The notes beneath the pieces were generated by a model that had not been told where the DNA came from, did not search any database, and was given only the letters and a program-made list of their open reading frames with translations. From the NCBI RefSeq assembly GCF_001544495.1, contig NZ_FCNZ02000001.1:600092-664091 (forward strand): DNA of 64,000 bases. Reading direction: 5' to 3'. The position numbers and the translations under genes were made by a program. Of this stretch, positions 26,100-36,187 are shown in pieces (within the stretch, counting starts at the first letter, position 1; each line of letters begins with the position of its first letter). Origin of the DNA: Caballeronia telluris (GTDB lineage: Bacteria > Pseudomonadota > Gammaproteobacteria > Burkholderiales > Burkholderiaceae).

Positions 26100-29000
26100 A
26101 TGCATCTGCTGCGCACGACGCCGGGCGGATTCGTCGATGACGCGGCGGGCGTCATGCGCATCGAGCAGACACCCGCGCCGATCGTCGTGCTGAGTTCCGC
26201 CGACACGACGCTCTCGCTGCTCGCGAGCGCGGTGCCGCGTCTGGAAGCGGGCTTTCCGGCGGTGCGGCTCGCGAACCAGGCGTTCCTGCGCCAGCCCGCG
26301 TCGGTGGACTTTTACGTCGACGATGTGTTGCGTCATGCGCGCGTCGTGATCGTGGACCATCTCGGCGGCGAAGCATACTGGCCCTACGGCATCGAACGCA
26401 TCGTCGCGCTCGCGAAGCGTGAGAAGCAGACGCTCGTGATGTTCTCCGGCGACCTTCAGGAAGACCCGAACCTCGTCGCGAAGAGCACGGCCGATCCCGC
26501 GTTCTGCCACCAACTCTGGCGCTATCTGCGCGAAGGCGGCGCGCAGAATGCGGAAGAGTTCCTGCGCGCGATCGGTCATCGCGCGTTCGGCTGGGGCCGC
26601 GAAGCACGTGCGCCGAGCGCGTTGCCCACGGTCGCGCTCTATCATCCGGCGCGCGACGTCGCGACCATCGACGACTGGCGCGCGCGCTGGACCGAAGGCG
26701 CGCCCGTGGTGGCAATACTCTTCTATCGCGCGCATCTGCAATCGGGCAATACGGCCGTATTCGATGCGCTCGTCGGCGCGCTCGAAGCCGAGGGCATGAA
26801 TCCGTTGCCGATCGCGATGTCCTCGCTGAAGGACGCGGTGAGCCGCGAGGTCGTGCAACAGTTGTGCGCGGATCATCGCGCATCGCTCGTGCTGAATACG
26901 ACGGCGTTCGCCGCCGGCGTGATCGACGATCCCGCGCCGTTCGAACTGGCAGGCGATGCGCCGGTGCTTCAGGTGATCCTGAGCGGCGGCAATCGCGACG
27001 ACTGGCTGAAGGACAACCACGGTCTGAACTCGCGCGATGTCGCGATGCATGTCGCGCTGCCCGAAGTCGACGGCCGCATCATCACGCGCGCGATCAGCTT
27101 CAAGGGGCTTGCGTATCACTGCAAGCACACGCAGGTCGATGTCGTGCGCTATCAGCCCGACCACGAACGCGTGCGCTTCGTTGCCGAACTGAGCCGCCGA
27201 TGGTGTCATCTCCGATCGACCGCGAATGCGCAGAAGCGCGTCGCGTTGATCCTCGCGAACTATCCGCTTTCCGAAGGGCGCATCGGCAACGGTGTCGGGC
27301 TCGACACGCCGGCGTCGGTCGTCAACATCATGACGATGCTGCGCGATGCGGGCTATCGCGTCGGCCCGCTTCCCGCCGACGGCGACGCGCTGATGCGCTC
27401 GCTGACCGAAGGCGTGACCAACGATCCGGTCGTGCGCGACCTGCGCCCCGCGCTGCAAAGCCTCGCGCTCGACGACTACCTCGATGCATTCCACAAGCTC
27501 CCTTCGAATGTGCAGCAGGAGTTGAACGAACGCTGGGGACCGCCCGAAGCAGACCCGGCCGTTCGACGCGGCCGCTTCATGATCGCGGGCTGGCGTTGCG
27601 GCGAAGTGTTCGTCGGCATCCAGCCCGCGCGATCGCGCGAACGCGGCGACTACGCGAGCTATCACGATGCGGAGCTCGTTCCGCCGCATTCCTATCTCGC
27701 GTTCTATTTCTGGCTGCGCGGGCGTTTTTCCGCCGATGCGATCGTGCATGTCGGCAAGCACGGCAATCTCGAATGGCTGCCGGGCAAGAGCATGGCGCTC
27801 TCCGGTTCGTGCTGGCCGGACCTGACGCTCGGACCCATGCCGCATCTGTATCCGTTCATCGTCAACGATCCGGGCGAGGGCAGCCAGGCGAAACGCCGCG
27901 CGCAGGCGGTGATCGTCGATCATCTGATGCCGCCGCTCACGCGCGCCGAAAACTACGGCCCGTTGCAGGACCTCGAACGGCAGGTCGACGAATACTACGA
28001 GGCGCTGATGGTCGATCCGCGCCGCGCGAAGCTGCTGCGCAAGTCGATCCTCGAAGGCATCGTCGCGCAACGGCTGCACGAAGAACTCGGGCTCGCCGCC
28101 GCCGATGACGACGCGCTCCTCACGCGCACCGACGCCTATCTCTGCGAATTAAAGGAAGCGCAGATCCGCGACGGCCTGCATACGTTCGGCGCGTCGCCGC
28201 AAGGCGTGCAGCGGCGCGACACGCTGCTCGCGCTCGGCCGCTTTCCTGTCGGCGATGCACAGGGCGCGAACGCGAGTCTCCTCACCGCGCTCGCACGCGA
28301 TCTGCAACTCGGCGACGCCTTCGATCCGCTCGATGCCGACTGGGCCGCGCCGTGGACCGGACCGCGTCCCGCCGCGCTGCTCGACGTGACGGAGGCGGCG
28401 TGGCGTCATCACGGCGACACGCGCGAGCGTCTCGAACTGCTCGCGACGACGCTGCTGGAAGCGCCCGACACGACGGACGCATGGCCCGCGACATCGCTCG
28501 TCCTTGAGCGCCTGCAAGGCGACCTGCTCGCGCGCCTGGATGCATGCGGTCCGCAAGAATTGACGCAGCTTCGGCGCGGCCTCGAAGGGCGTTTCGTGCC
28601 GCCGGGCCCGAGCGGCTCGCCTTCGCGCGGACGCCCCGACGTGCTGCCGACCGGCCGCAACTTCTACTCCGTCGACACGCGCGCGCTGCCGACGCAAGCG
28701 GCCTGGTCGATCGGCCTCAAGTCGGCGAATTTGCTGATCGAGCGGCATCTGCAGGATCACGGCGACTATCCGCGCGCGGTCGGTCTCTCGGTGTGGGGGA
28801 CGGCCACGATGCGCACCGGCGGCGACGACATCGCACAGGCGCTCGCGATGATGGGCGTACGCCCGAAGTGGGCCGCGGGCAGCCATCGCGTGACCGACTT
28901 CGAGATCCTGCCGATCACGATCTTCAACCGTCCGCGCATCGACGTGACCTTGCGCGTGTCGGGCTTCTTCCGCGATGCGTTCGCGAACCTCATGCATCTG

Positions 29001-29858
29001 TTCGATGCCGCCGTGCAGGCGATCGCCGAACTCGACGACGAGCCCGAGGACCTCAACCCGATCCGTGCGCGTATCCTGCGCGAGCGCGATGAGCTGGTCG
29101 CGCGCGGCGTCGACGCGAAGGAAGCGCGTGCGCGTGCCGGCTGGCGCGTGTTCAGCACGAAGCCCGGTGCGTATGGCGCGGGCCTCCAGGAACTGATCGA
29201 CGCGAAGCAATGGCAGGACGACGGCGACCTGTCGCGCGCGTTTCAGAGCGCGGGCGGCTACGCGTATTCGCAGGCCGGCGACGGCATCGATGCGCGCGAG
29301 ACGTTCGGCGCGCGGCTCGCGGGCATCGATGTCGTCGTGCAGAACCAGGACAACCGCGAGCACGACCTGCTCGATTCGAACGACTATCACCAGTTCCAGG
29401 GCGGCATGGTCGCGGCGGTCCGGCATCTGTCGGGTGCGCAACCGGAGGCGTATAACGCCGATCACAGCAACCCCGCCGCGCCGCGCATCCGCACGCTGAA
29501 CGAGGAGATCGCGCGCGTGATCCGCTCGCGCGTGGTGAACCCGAAGTGGATCGACGGCGTGAAGCGGCACGGCTACAAGGGCGCGTCGGAGCTGGCGGCC
29601 ACCGTGGACTATCTGTTTGGTTACGATGCGACCGCGCGCGTGGTGTCGGATCATCAGTACGCGCTCGTCACCGATGCCTACGTGAACGACGCCGACACGC
29701 GTTCGTTCATGCAGCGCCACAATCCGCACGCGCTGCATTCGATCTGCGAGCGCCTGACCGAAGCGATGCAGCGCGGTCTGTGGCAACACCCCGGCGACTA
29801 TCGCGCGCAAGTCGAGCGGCATCTGCTCGACGCCGAACAGCAACTCGAAGGCCAATGA
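26100..29858 (+). CDS. cobN: Aerobic cobaltochelatase large subunit
   Basis: 1,252 residues, the usual CobN length. It inserts Co(II) into hydrogenobyrinate a,c-diamide, powered by an AAA+ ATPase partner complex. Recognisable blocks are VHVGKHGNLEWLPGKSMALS, FIVNDPGEGSQAKRRAQAV, PTGRNFYSVDTRALP, SVWGTATMRTGGDDIAQAL and the late ENQD-type DVVVQNQDNREHDLLDSNDY. CobN and the H subunit of magnesium chelatase are homologues; the B12 neighbourhood decides for cobalt. The gene runs into the ATPase gene with an ATGA overlap. Confidence 0.96.
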   Translation: MHLLRTTPGGFVDDAAGVMRIEQTPAPIVVLSSADTTLSLLASAVPRLEAGFPAVRLANQAFLRQPASVDFYVDDVLRHARVVIVDHLGGEAYWPYGIERIVALAKREKQTLVMFSGDLQEDPNLVAKSTADPAFCHQLWRYLREGGAQNAEEFLRAIGHRAFGWGREARAPSALPTVALYHPARDVATIDDWRARWTEGAPVVAILFYRAHLQSGNTAVFDALVGALEAEGMNPLPIAMSSLKDAVSREVVQQLCADHRASLVLNTTAFAAGVIDDPAPFELAGDAPVLQVILSGGNRDDWLKDNHGLNSRDVAMHVALPEVDGRIITRAISFKGLAYHCKHTQVDVVRYQPDHERVRFVAELSRRWCHLRSTANAQKRVALILANYPLSEGRIGNGVGLDTPASVVNIMTMLRDAGYRVGPLPADGDALMRSLTEGVTNDPVVRDLRPALQSLALDDYLDAFHKLPSNVQQELNERWGPPEADPAVRRGRFMIAGWRCGEVFVGIQPARSRERGDYASYHDAELVPPHSYLAFYFWLRGRFSADAIVHVGKHGNLEWLPGKSMALSGSCWPDLTLGPMPHLYPFIVNDPGEGSQAKRRAQAVIVDHLMPPLTRAENYGPLQDLERQVDEYYEALMVDPRRAKLLRKSILEGIVAQRLHEELGLAAADDDALLTRTDAYLCELKEAQIRDGLHTFGASPQGVQRRDTLLALGRFPVGDAQGANASLLTALARDLQLGDAFDPLDADWAAPWTGPRPAALLDVTEAAWRHHGDTRERLELLATTLLEAPDTTDAWPATSLVLERLQGDLLARLDACGPQELTQLRRGLEGRFVPPGPSGSPSRGRPDVLPTGRNFYSVDTRALPTQAAWSIGLKSANLLIERHLQDHGDYPRAVGLSVWGTATMRTGGDDIAQALAMMGVRPKWAAGSHRVTDFEILPITIFNRPRIDVTLRVSGFFRDAFANLMHLFDAAVQAIAELDDEPEDLNPIRARILRERDELVARGVDAKEARARAGWRVFSTKPGAYGAGLQELIDAKQWQDDGDLSRAFQSAGGYAYSQAGDGIDARETFGARLAGIDVVVQNQDNREHDLLDSNDYHQFQGGMVAAVRHLSGAQPEAYNADHSNPAAPRIRTLNEEIARVIRSRVVNPKWIDGVKRHGYKGASELAATVDYLFGYDATARVVSDHQYALVTDAYVNDADTRSFMQRHNPHALHSICERLTEAMQRGLWQHPGDYRAQVERHLLDAEQQLEGQ

Positions 29859-30862
29859 CCTTGAACGACTCTTCCGTATTTCCCTTTGCCGCGCTGGTCG
29901 GCCAGCAGCCGTTGCAAGAGGCGCTGTTGCTCGCCGCCGTCGATCCGGCGTTGGGCGGCGTGCTCGTCACCGGTCCGCGCGGCACGGCGAAGTCGACGGC
30001 GGCGCGCGCGCTCGCCGAACTGCTGCCCGAAGGCCGGTTCGTCACGCTGCCGCTCGGCGCGAGCGAGGAACAACTGATCGGCACGCTCGACATCGAAAGC
30101 GCACTGCGCGACGGCGGCGTGAAGTTCTCGCCCGGTTTGCTCGCGAAGGCGCATCGCGGCGTGCTCTATGTCGACGAAGTGAACCTGCTGCCGAACCCGC
30201 TCGTCGATCAGTTGCTCGACGTCGCGGCGAGCGGCGTGAATACGATCGAGCGCGACGGCATCTCGCATCGGCATGAAGCGCGCTTCGTGCTGATTGGCAC
30301 GATGAATCCGGAAGAAGGCGAACTGCGTCCGCAACTGCTCGACCGCTTCGGCCTCGCGGTGGAACTCGGCAATTGCTTCGAGGCGCCGGTGCGGCAGCAC
30401 ATCGTCAAGGCGCGCCTCGCGTTCGATACCGACAGCCAGGCGTTTCGCGATCGTCACGCGCGCGAGCAGGCGGCGCTCGCGCAACGCATCCACGAGGCGC
30501 GCGCGCAACTCGCGAGCCTCGATTTCGACGATGCCGTCCACGCGCGCGTGAGCGAGCTTTGCATCGCGGCGCAGGTCGACGGACTGCGCGCCGATCTCGT
30601 GATGCTGCGCGCGGCACGTGCGCTCGCGGCGTTCGAGGGTGCGCGTGCGATCGACGTGGAGCATGTGGAGCGTGTCGCGCAAGCCGTGCTGAAGCATCGG
30701 CGGCGCGAGGGCGAGAAACCGCAACAACCGCAGTCGCAAGGGCATGCAAACCCGCAAGCGAACCCGCGAGCAAACGACGCGGACTGGGGCTATCTGCCGC
30801 CCGAACCCGTCGAAACCGCGACGGTCAAGAACGTCAGGCCGTTGCAGCCAAAAAAAGCCTGA
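29855..30862 (+). CDS. Chelatase AAA+ ATPase, ChlI/BchI-type small subunit (zero-frame product)
   Basis: 335 residues. The AAA+ motor of the cobalt chelatase has Walker A GPRGTAKSTAARAL (residues about 40-53), Walker B GVLYVDEVNLLPN and the sensor/Arg region GTMNPEEGELRPQLLDRFGLAVEL. The tail becomes Gln/Pro/Asn-rich (linker) and ends PLQPKKA. Its ATG overlaps the cobN stop. The last codons contain a run of seven A, and the partner VWA domain follows in the -1 frame, so this product is probably made together with a longer frameshifted one. Confidence 0.93.
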   Translation: MTLNDSSVFPFAALVGQQPLQEALLLAAVDPALGGVLVTGPRGTAKSTAARALAELLPEGRFVTLPLGASEEQLIGTLDIESALRDGGVKFSPGLLAKAHRGVLYVDEVNLLPNPLVDQLLDVAASGVNTIERDGISHRHEARFVLIGTMNPEEGELRPQLLDRFGLAVELGNCFEAPVRQHIVKARLAFDTDSQAFRDRHAREQAALAQRIHEARAQLASLDFDDAVHARVSELCIAAQVDGLRADLVMLRAARALAAFEGARAIDVEHVERVAQAVLKHRRREGEKPQQPQSQGHANPQANPRANDADWGYLPPEPVETATVKNVRPLQPKKA

Positions 30863-30912
30863 GCCATCGAAGGCCGGAGCCGGAAGCCGAGGCAGGCCGC
30901 CTTCGATGGCTC
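30850..30912 (+). promoter_or_regulatory. Programmed -1 ribosomal frameshift signal (slippery A7 plus stem-loop)
   Basis: The zero-frame codons CCA AAA AAA GCC TGA contain the canonical X XXY YYZ heptamer A AAA AAA at 30850-30856. After a 4-nt spacer, GAGCCATCGAAGGC (30861-30874) pairs perfectly over 14 bp with GCCTTCGATGGCTC (30899-30912) across a 24-nt loop. The zero-frame stop TGA (30860-30862) sits at the stem base. Slippage back by one base continues into the VWA reading frame. The design parallels E. coli dnaX. Confidence 0.85.
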
Positions 30913-31560
30913 GAATCGCAGTCGGCGGGACGCACGATCACGCGCGAAGGCCGCGCGAGCCGTTCCATCGACTGGATGCAGACCTTGCGCGCGAAGCGGC
31001 ATGCGCCGCTCGAAGCGCGGCACGTCCGGTTTCGCCGCAAGGGCGGGGAGGGCGCGGCGCTCTATTGCTTCGTGCTGGATTGCTCCGGTTCGATGCTCGC
31101 GGGCAAGCGGCTCGCGCTGGCGAAGGGACTGCTCGTCGCGCTCTTCGACCGAGCGTATCGCGAGCGGGCGGAGGTCGCGCTCGTGTGTTTCGGCGGCGGG
31201 CGGGCCGAAGTGCGTCGTCAGCCGGGCGCGGCGCACTGGTGGAACGAGCACTGGGTCGCGCCGATCGGCGGCGGCGGCGGCACGCCGCTCACGCTCGGGG
31301 TGCGTACCGCTGCGAACGTGCTCGCGCGCGCGTCGCGCAAGCGGCCCGCGCAGGCGCGCTGGCTGTGGCTCCTGACGGACGGCCGCACGTCGGATACGCC
31401 GTCGCGTCCCGTCGATGCAGACCGCGTCGTCATCGTCGATTTCGAGCGCGATGCGGTTCGGCTCGGGCGCTGCGCGTCGCTCGCCGACGCATGGGACGCG
31501 CAGTACAGCACCGCCGACGACCTTGTCTACGGTTTTTCGCCGTACCAGCGCGGCGTATAG
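30856..31560 (+). CDS. VWA domain of the chelatase ChlD-type subunit (read by -1 frameshift)
   Basis: About 234 codons that continue the ATPase in the -1 frame, giving a predicted fusion of about 568 residues from 29855 to 31560. The von Willebrand A domain shows the MIDAS residues: FVLDCSGSMLAGKRLALAKG (DxSxS), GGGGGTPLTLG (Thr) and LLTDGRTSD. Its own frame has no ATG or GTG between the slip site and an ATG at 30976, which lacks a good ribosome binding site and would cut the linker. The D-type subunit bridges the I-type ring and CobN. The gene ends 34 bp inside the convergent cbiG-cobJ. Confidence 0.85.
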   Translation, partial: SLSHRRPEPEAEAGRLRWLESQSAGRTITREGRASRSIDWMQTLRAKRHAPLEARHVRFRRKGGEGAALYCFVLDCSGSMLAGKRLALAKGLLVALFDRAYRERAEVALVCFGGGRAEVRRQPGAAHWWNEHWVAPIGGGGGTPLTLGVRTAANVLARASRKRPAQARWLWLLTDGRTSDTPSRPVDADRVVIVDFERDAVRLGRCASLADAWDAQYSTADDLVYGFSPYQRGV

Positions 31561-33233
31561 ACCCACTCGCTTTTCGCGTCCTTCGGAAACGCGCGCGTCG
31601 TCGACGAGCCGACGATCACCATCGTGCGCATGTCCACCTGATCCGAGTGCAAGGCGTCGAGCGTCGTCGTGACGAGCGTCTCGCCGGGCCGGCCGATGTC
31701 GCGTCCGAGCACCACCTTCGTTGCGCCCGCGCGATGCTCGCGCACGATGTCGAGCGCGCGATCCAGTTGCCACGGCCGCGCCCGCGACACCGGGTTGTAG
31801 AACGCCATCACGAGATCGGCCTCGGCCGCGTGCCTGAGCCGCGTTTCGATGATCGACCAGGGTTTCAGATTGTCCGACAGCGACAGCATGCAGAAGTCGT
31901 GGCCGAGCGGCGCGCCCGCGCGCGCGGCCGTTGCGAGCGCGGCCGAGACGCCGGGCACGATGTCGAGTTCGACGCTCGTCCATGCGGGCTCGCGTGCGTG
32001 CGCTTCTTCGTGCGCTCGGTCGAGCGCTTCGAGCACAGCCGCCGCCATCGCGAACACGCCGGGGTCTCCCGACGATACGACCACGACCCGGCGCCCTTCG
32101 CTCGCGAGTTCGAACGCATGGCGCGCGCGCTGCATCTCTTCGCGGTTGTCGGTGCCGTGGACGCGCTGGCCGTCGCGAAACGGGCCCGCCATGCGCACAT
32201 AGGTGTCGTAGCCGAGGATGTCGTCGGCTTGCGCGAGCGCTTGCTTCGCCGCCGGGACCATCAGGTCCGCGCTGCCCGGGCCGAGACCGATCACGGTCAG
32301 CTTGCCGCGCGCCCGGCCGGTCGTCGACGGATCGACGGGACGTTCCGACACCGCGAGCACGATGTCCTGCGACACGAATCGCTCGCTCGCGTCCGTTGGC
32401 GGTTCAGCGTTGAAACGCAGCGGCACGCCGAGCGTTCGCGCGGCTTCGGCGAGCGGTTCCGACGCCGCATCGCGCAAGGGTGCCAGCAGCACCGCGAGCG
32501 AAAGCGGCGCGATGCCGTGCTCGCGCAACGCGAGGCGCACCCGTTCGGCGATGTCGCCGCGCGAAGCATCGCCCACCCACGCAACGACGCAGCGCGGATG
32601 AATCATCAGATCGTCGCCTTCACCCAGGCGCGCGATGCGCGAAGTCACGCGAATCGCGAGCCGCGCGTCCGGGGCGCGCGGCAGGCCGGCATCGTCGAGC
32701 CAGGGTGCGGCGCCTTCGATGCGCGTCGGAGCGCCCGCGAGCAGATCGGACACGAAGCGCTTGCCGTGCTCGATATCGGCGAGGACGTAGCCTTCCGGCG
32801 GATTCAACAGGCACGTGCCGAAGCGCAGTTCGCCGCTCGTCGTGATCGCGGGCGCGGTGTCGAGCGCCCTGGCGATCTCGCGTGCCATCGCGTTCACGCC
32901 GGACAGGCCGCCGACGAGCGGCACGACCGCGCTGCCATCCTCGGCCACCGCGAGCACCGGCGGCTCGGCGCCCTTGTTCGCGAGACACGGCGCGATCGCG
33001 CGGATCACGATGCCCGCCGAGCACAACGCGACGATCGGCGTGCCGGCCGCATACAGCGCGCGCAGATGCTCGCCGAGTTCCGTGAAAGCGACATCGGCGC
33101 CAACGACGCGGCGCGCGAGTCCATGCACTTGCGCGCCGGAATAAACCGGCTGAATTCGCCGCGCGGTGTCGAGCGCGCCCGGCCCGAGCACGACGATCGC
33201 GACACTCGCCGCGTCCCGGTTCAAGCCTGCCAT
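31527..33233 (-). CDS. cobJ: CbiG-CobJ fusion: cobalamin protein CbiG plus precorrin-3B C17-methyltransferase
   Basis: 568 residues. The N-terminal half (about 1-305) is CbiG-like: [51 protein letters not shown], then a CbiG_C part. The C-terminal half (about 310-568) is the SAM-dependent methyltransferase Cob[58 protein letters not shown]. CobJ contracts the ring and methylates C17; CbiG opens the delta-lactone in the anaerobic route. The start overlaps cobI by 13 bp, and the tail overlaps the chelatase gene. Confidence 0.93.
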   Translation of the reverse strand: MAGLNRDAASVAIVVLGPGALDTARRIQPVYSGAQVHGLARRVVGADVAFTELGEHLRALYAAGTPIVALCSAGIVIRAIAPCLANKGAEPPVLAVAEDGSAVVPLVGGLSGVNAMAREIARALDTAPAITTSGELRFGTCLLNPPEGYVLADIEHGKRFVSDLLAGAPTRIEGAAPWLDDAGLPRAPDARLAIRVTSRIARLGEGDDLMIHPRCVVAWVGDASRGDIAERVRLALREHGIAPLSLAVLLAPLRDAASEPLAEAARTLGVPLRFNAEPPTDASERFVSQDIVLAVSERPVDPSTTGRARGKLTVIGLGPGSADLMVPAAKQALAQADDILGYDTYVRMAGPFRDGQRVHGTDNREEMQRARHAFELASEGRRVVVVSSGDPGVFAMAAAVLEALDRAHEEAHAREPAWTSVELDIVPGVSAALATAARAGAPLGHDFCMLSLSDNLKPWSIIETRLRHAAEADLVMAFYNPVSRARPWQLDRALDIVREHRAGATKVVLGRDIGRPGETLVTTTLDALHSDQVDMRTMVIVGSSTTRAFPKDAKSEWVYTPRWYGEKP

Positions 33234-33949
33234 TTTTCCCCCGGCACGACGAGCAGCGAGAAATACGGCGACGCCATCGGATCGACTTCATCGAGCGGCA
33301 CGATGCGCTGATTCGCCATCGTCGCGCGTTCCACATACAGCGCGCGTTCCGCGAGCCCGAGTTCGACCAGGACGCGCCGCACTTTCTCGAAGTTGCGGCC
33401 GAGCTTCATGACGACCGCGGCGTCGGCGGCTTCGAGGCGGCGCCGCAGTTCGTCTTCGGGCAGCACGCCCGAGAGCACTGACAAACTCTGGTTGCGATAC
33501 ACGAGCGGCGCGCCGAGCACGGCCACGCCGCCTAGCATCGAACACACGCCCGGCACGACGTGCGCGTGAAAGCGCGCCGCGAGCCGGTCGTGCAGGTACA
33601 TGTACGAGCCGTAGAAGAACGGATCGCCTTCGCAGATCACCGCGACGTCGCGTCCCGCTTCGAGATGATCGGCGATCGCGAGCGCCGATTCGTCGTAGAA
33701 CGCGCTGATGATCGTCTCGTAGCAAAGCGGCGGTTCGAGCGCTTCGGTCGTCACGGGATAGACGAGCGGCAGGCGCGTCTGCGTGTCGTCGAGATGGGCC
33801 TCGATGATGCCGAACGCGTTGCCCTTCTTGCCTTTCGCGACGAAGTACGCGACCACCGGCGCTGCTTTCAAGAGCCGCAGCGCCTTCACCGTGATGAGTT
33901 CCGGATCGCCCGGACCGACGCCGAGACCATAGAGACGCCCGCTCATCAT
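33221..33949 (-). CDS. cobI: Precorrin-2 C20-methyltransferase
   Basis: 242 residues, SAM-dependent. It methylates C20 of precorrin-2 to precorrin-3A. Motifs: [52 protein letters not shown] and [11 protein letters not shown]. It overlaps cobH by 4 bp and cbiG-cobJ by 13 bp, so the four-gene unit cobG-cobH-cobI-cobJ is tightly coupled. Confidence 0.95.
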   Translation of the reverse strand: MMSGRLYGLGVGPGDPELITVKALRLLKAAPVVAYFVAKGKKGNAFGIIEAHLDDTQTRLPLVYPVTTEALEPPLCYETIISAFYDESALAIADHLEAGRDVAVICEGDPFFYGSYMYLHDRLAARFHAHVVPGVCSMLGGVAVLGAPLVYRNQSLSVLSGVLPEDELRRRLEAADAAVVMKLGRNFEKVRRVLVELGLAERALYVERATMANQRIVPLDEVDPMASPYFSLLVVPGEKWQA

Positions 33950-34572
33950 TCAGCCTCCGTGGCGAGCGCGTTGACGGCGGCCGCGGCCATCGCGCTGCCG
34001 CCGCGCCGTCCCTGCAACGCGACGAACGGCACGCCGCGGCTGTCGGCGGCGAGCATCGCCTTCGACTCCGCCGCGCCGATGAAACCGACCGGAAAGCCGA
34101 GAATCAGCGCGGGTTTGGGCGCGCCCGTATCGATCAGGTCGAGCAGGTGAAAGAGCGCGGTCGGCGCGTTGCCGATCGCGACGACGCTGCCCGCCAGGTC
34201 CGGCAGCCACAGTTCGACGGCCGCCGCCGAGCGCGTGTTGCCGAGCGCGCGGGCGCGTTCGGGCACGGACGCATCGGCGAGCGTGCAGATCACGCGATTG
34301 TTCGCCGGCAGCCGCGCGCGCGTGATGCCTTCGGCGACCATGCGCGCGTCGCAGAGAATCGGCGCGCCGGCCGCGAGCGCTTCGCGGCCCGCCGCGCCCG
34401 CGCCCGGCGAAAAACGCAGGTCGCCGATGGCGTCGACCATGCCGCACGCGTGGATCACGCGCACCGCGAGCTTTTCGAGGTCGGCGGGAATGGCGGCGAG
34501 ATTCGCTTCGGCGCGGATCGTCGCGAACGACTGGCGATAGATTTCCTGTCCATCGCGAATGTAATCAAGCAT
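33946..34572 (-). CDS. cobH: Precorrin-8X methylmutase
   Basis: 208 residues. It moves the methyl group from C11 to C12, giving hydrogenobyrinate. The catalytic His lies in [20 protein letters not shown]; other family blocks are [15 protein letters not shown] and [18 protein letters not shown]. It overlaps cobG by 8 bp and cobI by 4 bp. Confidence 0.95.
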   Translation of the reverse strand: MLDYIRDGQEIYRQSFATIRAEANLAAIPADLEKLAVRVIHACGMVDAIGDLRFSPGAGAAGREALAAGAPILCDARMVAEGITRARLPANNRVICTLADASVPERARALGNTRSAAAVELWLPDLAGSVVAIGNAPTALFHLLDLIDTGAPKPALILGFPVGFIGAAESKAMLAADSRGVPFVALQGRRGGSAMAAAAVNALATEAE

Positions 34573-35866
34573 CGGCAGTGCTCCGGGCGAGCCAGGCGGC
34601 CGCCTCTTCGATCGTGATGTTGCGGGCGATGCAGCGCGTGTCCGTCTTCGATTGCGCTGCGTGCTGAAAAAGGTCGTAGCGGCCGGGCGACACGGCGACG
34701 AGTGTCGTCGCGATGGGCCGCGCCGCTGCGCACGAACGCGCGCAGCCGCTCAGATGCACTTCGCCTGTGCCCGGCGGCAGGCGTTCGGCGAGGCGCAGCG
34801 CGTCGGCTTTGGTGTCGGCGGGACTGCGCGCGCAGCCCGGCGAACCCGCGCATGCGATCACGCGCGCGAGCGGCTCGTCGGGCGAAGTGGCGAAGCCGAG
34901 CGTGTGCATCGTGTCGAGGACAAACGGCGCGTTCGCCGCTTCCACGCCGGGCAGCAGCACGCCTTGCCACGGCGTCATGCGCAGGACGGACGAACCGCGG
35001 GTCGCGGCGAGTTCCGCGAGCGCGTGCAGCGACGATACGGAAAGCCGTCCGAGCGGCGGTTGCGCGCCCACGTGCATCGCGTCGTGCCCGGCTTGCGCAT
35101 GTGCGCCCAGGCGCAATGCCGGATCGGCGGGAGCACGGCGCCACGCGCGCGCGTCGCGCATGAAGGGGACGTCGAGCGAAGCCAGAACGCGTTCGACGGA
35201 CACCGCGTCGAGCAGATCGCGCATGCGCGCTTGCTCGGGCGCGGCGAGGTCGAGGAACGCGTGCAGCAGCGCGAGCACGAGCGGCACCGCTTGCGATCGT
35301 TCGACCGAGCCGATGGCGGGCGCATCGTCGGGCGCGACGGGCGGACAGCCGGCCAGCCCAAATGCGAAACGCGCGCCGTCGTCCATCGCCGCGAGCCAGA
35401 TGTCGTGCGGATGATCGAGCATCGCGAGACGCTCGCCGCCATCGAGCAGCAACGCGAACTTCGGCGAGAGCGCATGGAGCCGCACGTCGCGCTGCATCTC
35501 CGCGACGATCTGTTCGGCGAGCGAGCGCGTCTCGTCGCACGCGAGGGGACTCAGCAGCAGGTTGCGGATGTCGTCGGCGCCGGGCGTCGCCGGGCCGAGA
35601 CCGGCATCGAGCAGCATCGCGACGAGCGCCTCGTGCGCGTCGTCGCGGATGCCGCGCAGTTGCAGGTTCGCGCGATTGGTCGCTTCGATGACGCCGGAAC
35701 CGTGGCGCGCGGCGGCATCGGCGACGACGTGCGCCGCCGCCGACGTCAGCTCGCCACCCATCAGGCGAATGCGGCACAGGCCGCCGTCGCGCGCGGGCAC
35801 GATGCGCGCAAGCCCCGGACAAGCCGAGGCTCGCGGTGCCGAAGGTGCGTGTGAATGTGTGCTCAA
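34565..35866 (-). CDS. cobG: Precorrin-3B synthase
   Basis: Oxygen-dependent monooxygenase that makes the C20-hydroxylated lactone precorrin-3B, a hallmark of the aerobic pathway. It has nitrite/sulfite reductase-like repeats ([21 protein letters not shown], split [14 protein letters not shown] / [16 protein letters not shown]) and four cluster/siroheme-type Cys in [10 protein letters not shown] and SGCARSCAA. No in-frame ATG lies near the expected N-terminus. A TTG at 35866 gives 433 residues beginning (M)[13 protein letters not shown] and is my choice; the ribosome binding site is unclear. A cobalamin riboswitch lies upstream. Confidence 0.88.
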   Translation of the reverse strand: MSTHSHAPSAPRASACPGLARIVPARDGGLCRIRLMGGELTSAAAHVVADAAARHGSGVIEATNRANLQLRGIRDDAHEALVAMLLDAGLGPATPGADDIRNLLLSPLACDETRSLAEQIVAEMQRDVRLHALSPKFALLLDGGERLAMLDHPHDIWLAAMDDGARFAFGLAGCPPVAPDDAPAIGSVERSQAVPLVLALLHAFLDLAAPEQARMRDLLDAVSVERVLASLDVPFMRDARAWRRAPADPALRLGAHAQAGHDAMHVGAQPPLGRLSVSSLHALAELAATRGSSVLRMTPWQGVLLPGVEAANAPFVLDTMHTLGFATSPDEPLARVIACAGSPGCARSPADTKADALRLAERLPPGTGEVHLSGCARSCAAARPIATTLVAVSPGRYDLFQHAAQSKTDTRCIARNITIEEAAAWLARSTADA

Positions 35867-35940
35867 AGCGTAACCCGTGTGGACTCGCGCGGTCACGGCT
35901 GGATCGGTACACCCCGCCCGATCGGCGTCTCGCGAGCACT

Positions 35941-36092
35941 GTGTCGGCAGGTCTCTTGGCTGGCAGGTCGCCATCCGCGCCGGCCTTCCCGGTATAAACC
36001 AGTGGCAGTGGGGCGCGGACTCGCTGCGTACAATTGCGGGGGCAGCCACAGTTTCACTGTGTTCCCTGTTAGGCCCGAACGGGCACCGACTA
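35941..36092 (-). promoter_or_regulatory. Cobalamin riboswitch upstream of cobG
   Basis: On the minus strand: CGGTGCCCGTTCGGGCC, AACAGGGAACAC, GGCTGCCCCCGCAATTGTAC, CCCACTGCCACTGG, CCGGGAAGGCCGG and AGCCAAGAGACCTGCCGACA. It ends about 75 nt before the TTG start of cobG. Its 5' end lies only about 95 bp from the divergent cobL start, so the cobL promoter must overlap or abut the cobG promoter. Confidence 0.92.
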
Positions 36093-36187
36093 AGCGGGTA
36101 TTATGCCCGCTTTCAGCGCCCGCCAAGCTTCTCGCGCCCTTGCGTGCGCGCGTCAAACATGAAAGAACCGGAATCGAGGATCGGCGG

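Noticed and set aside
25575..28079. Minus-strand open frame of 834 codons
   Set aside because: Antisense to cobW and cobN, with no family pattern.
30744..33311. Plus-strand open frame of 855 codons across the chelatase VWA region and cbiG-cobJ
   Set aside because: Overlaps both better-supported readings and has no recognisable domain.
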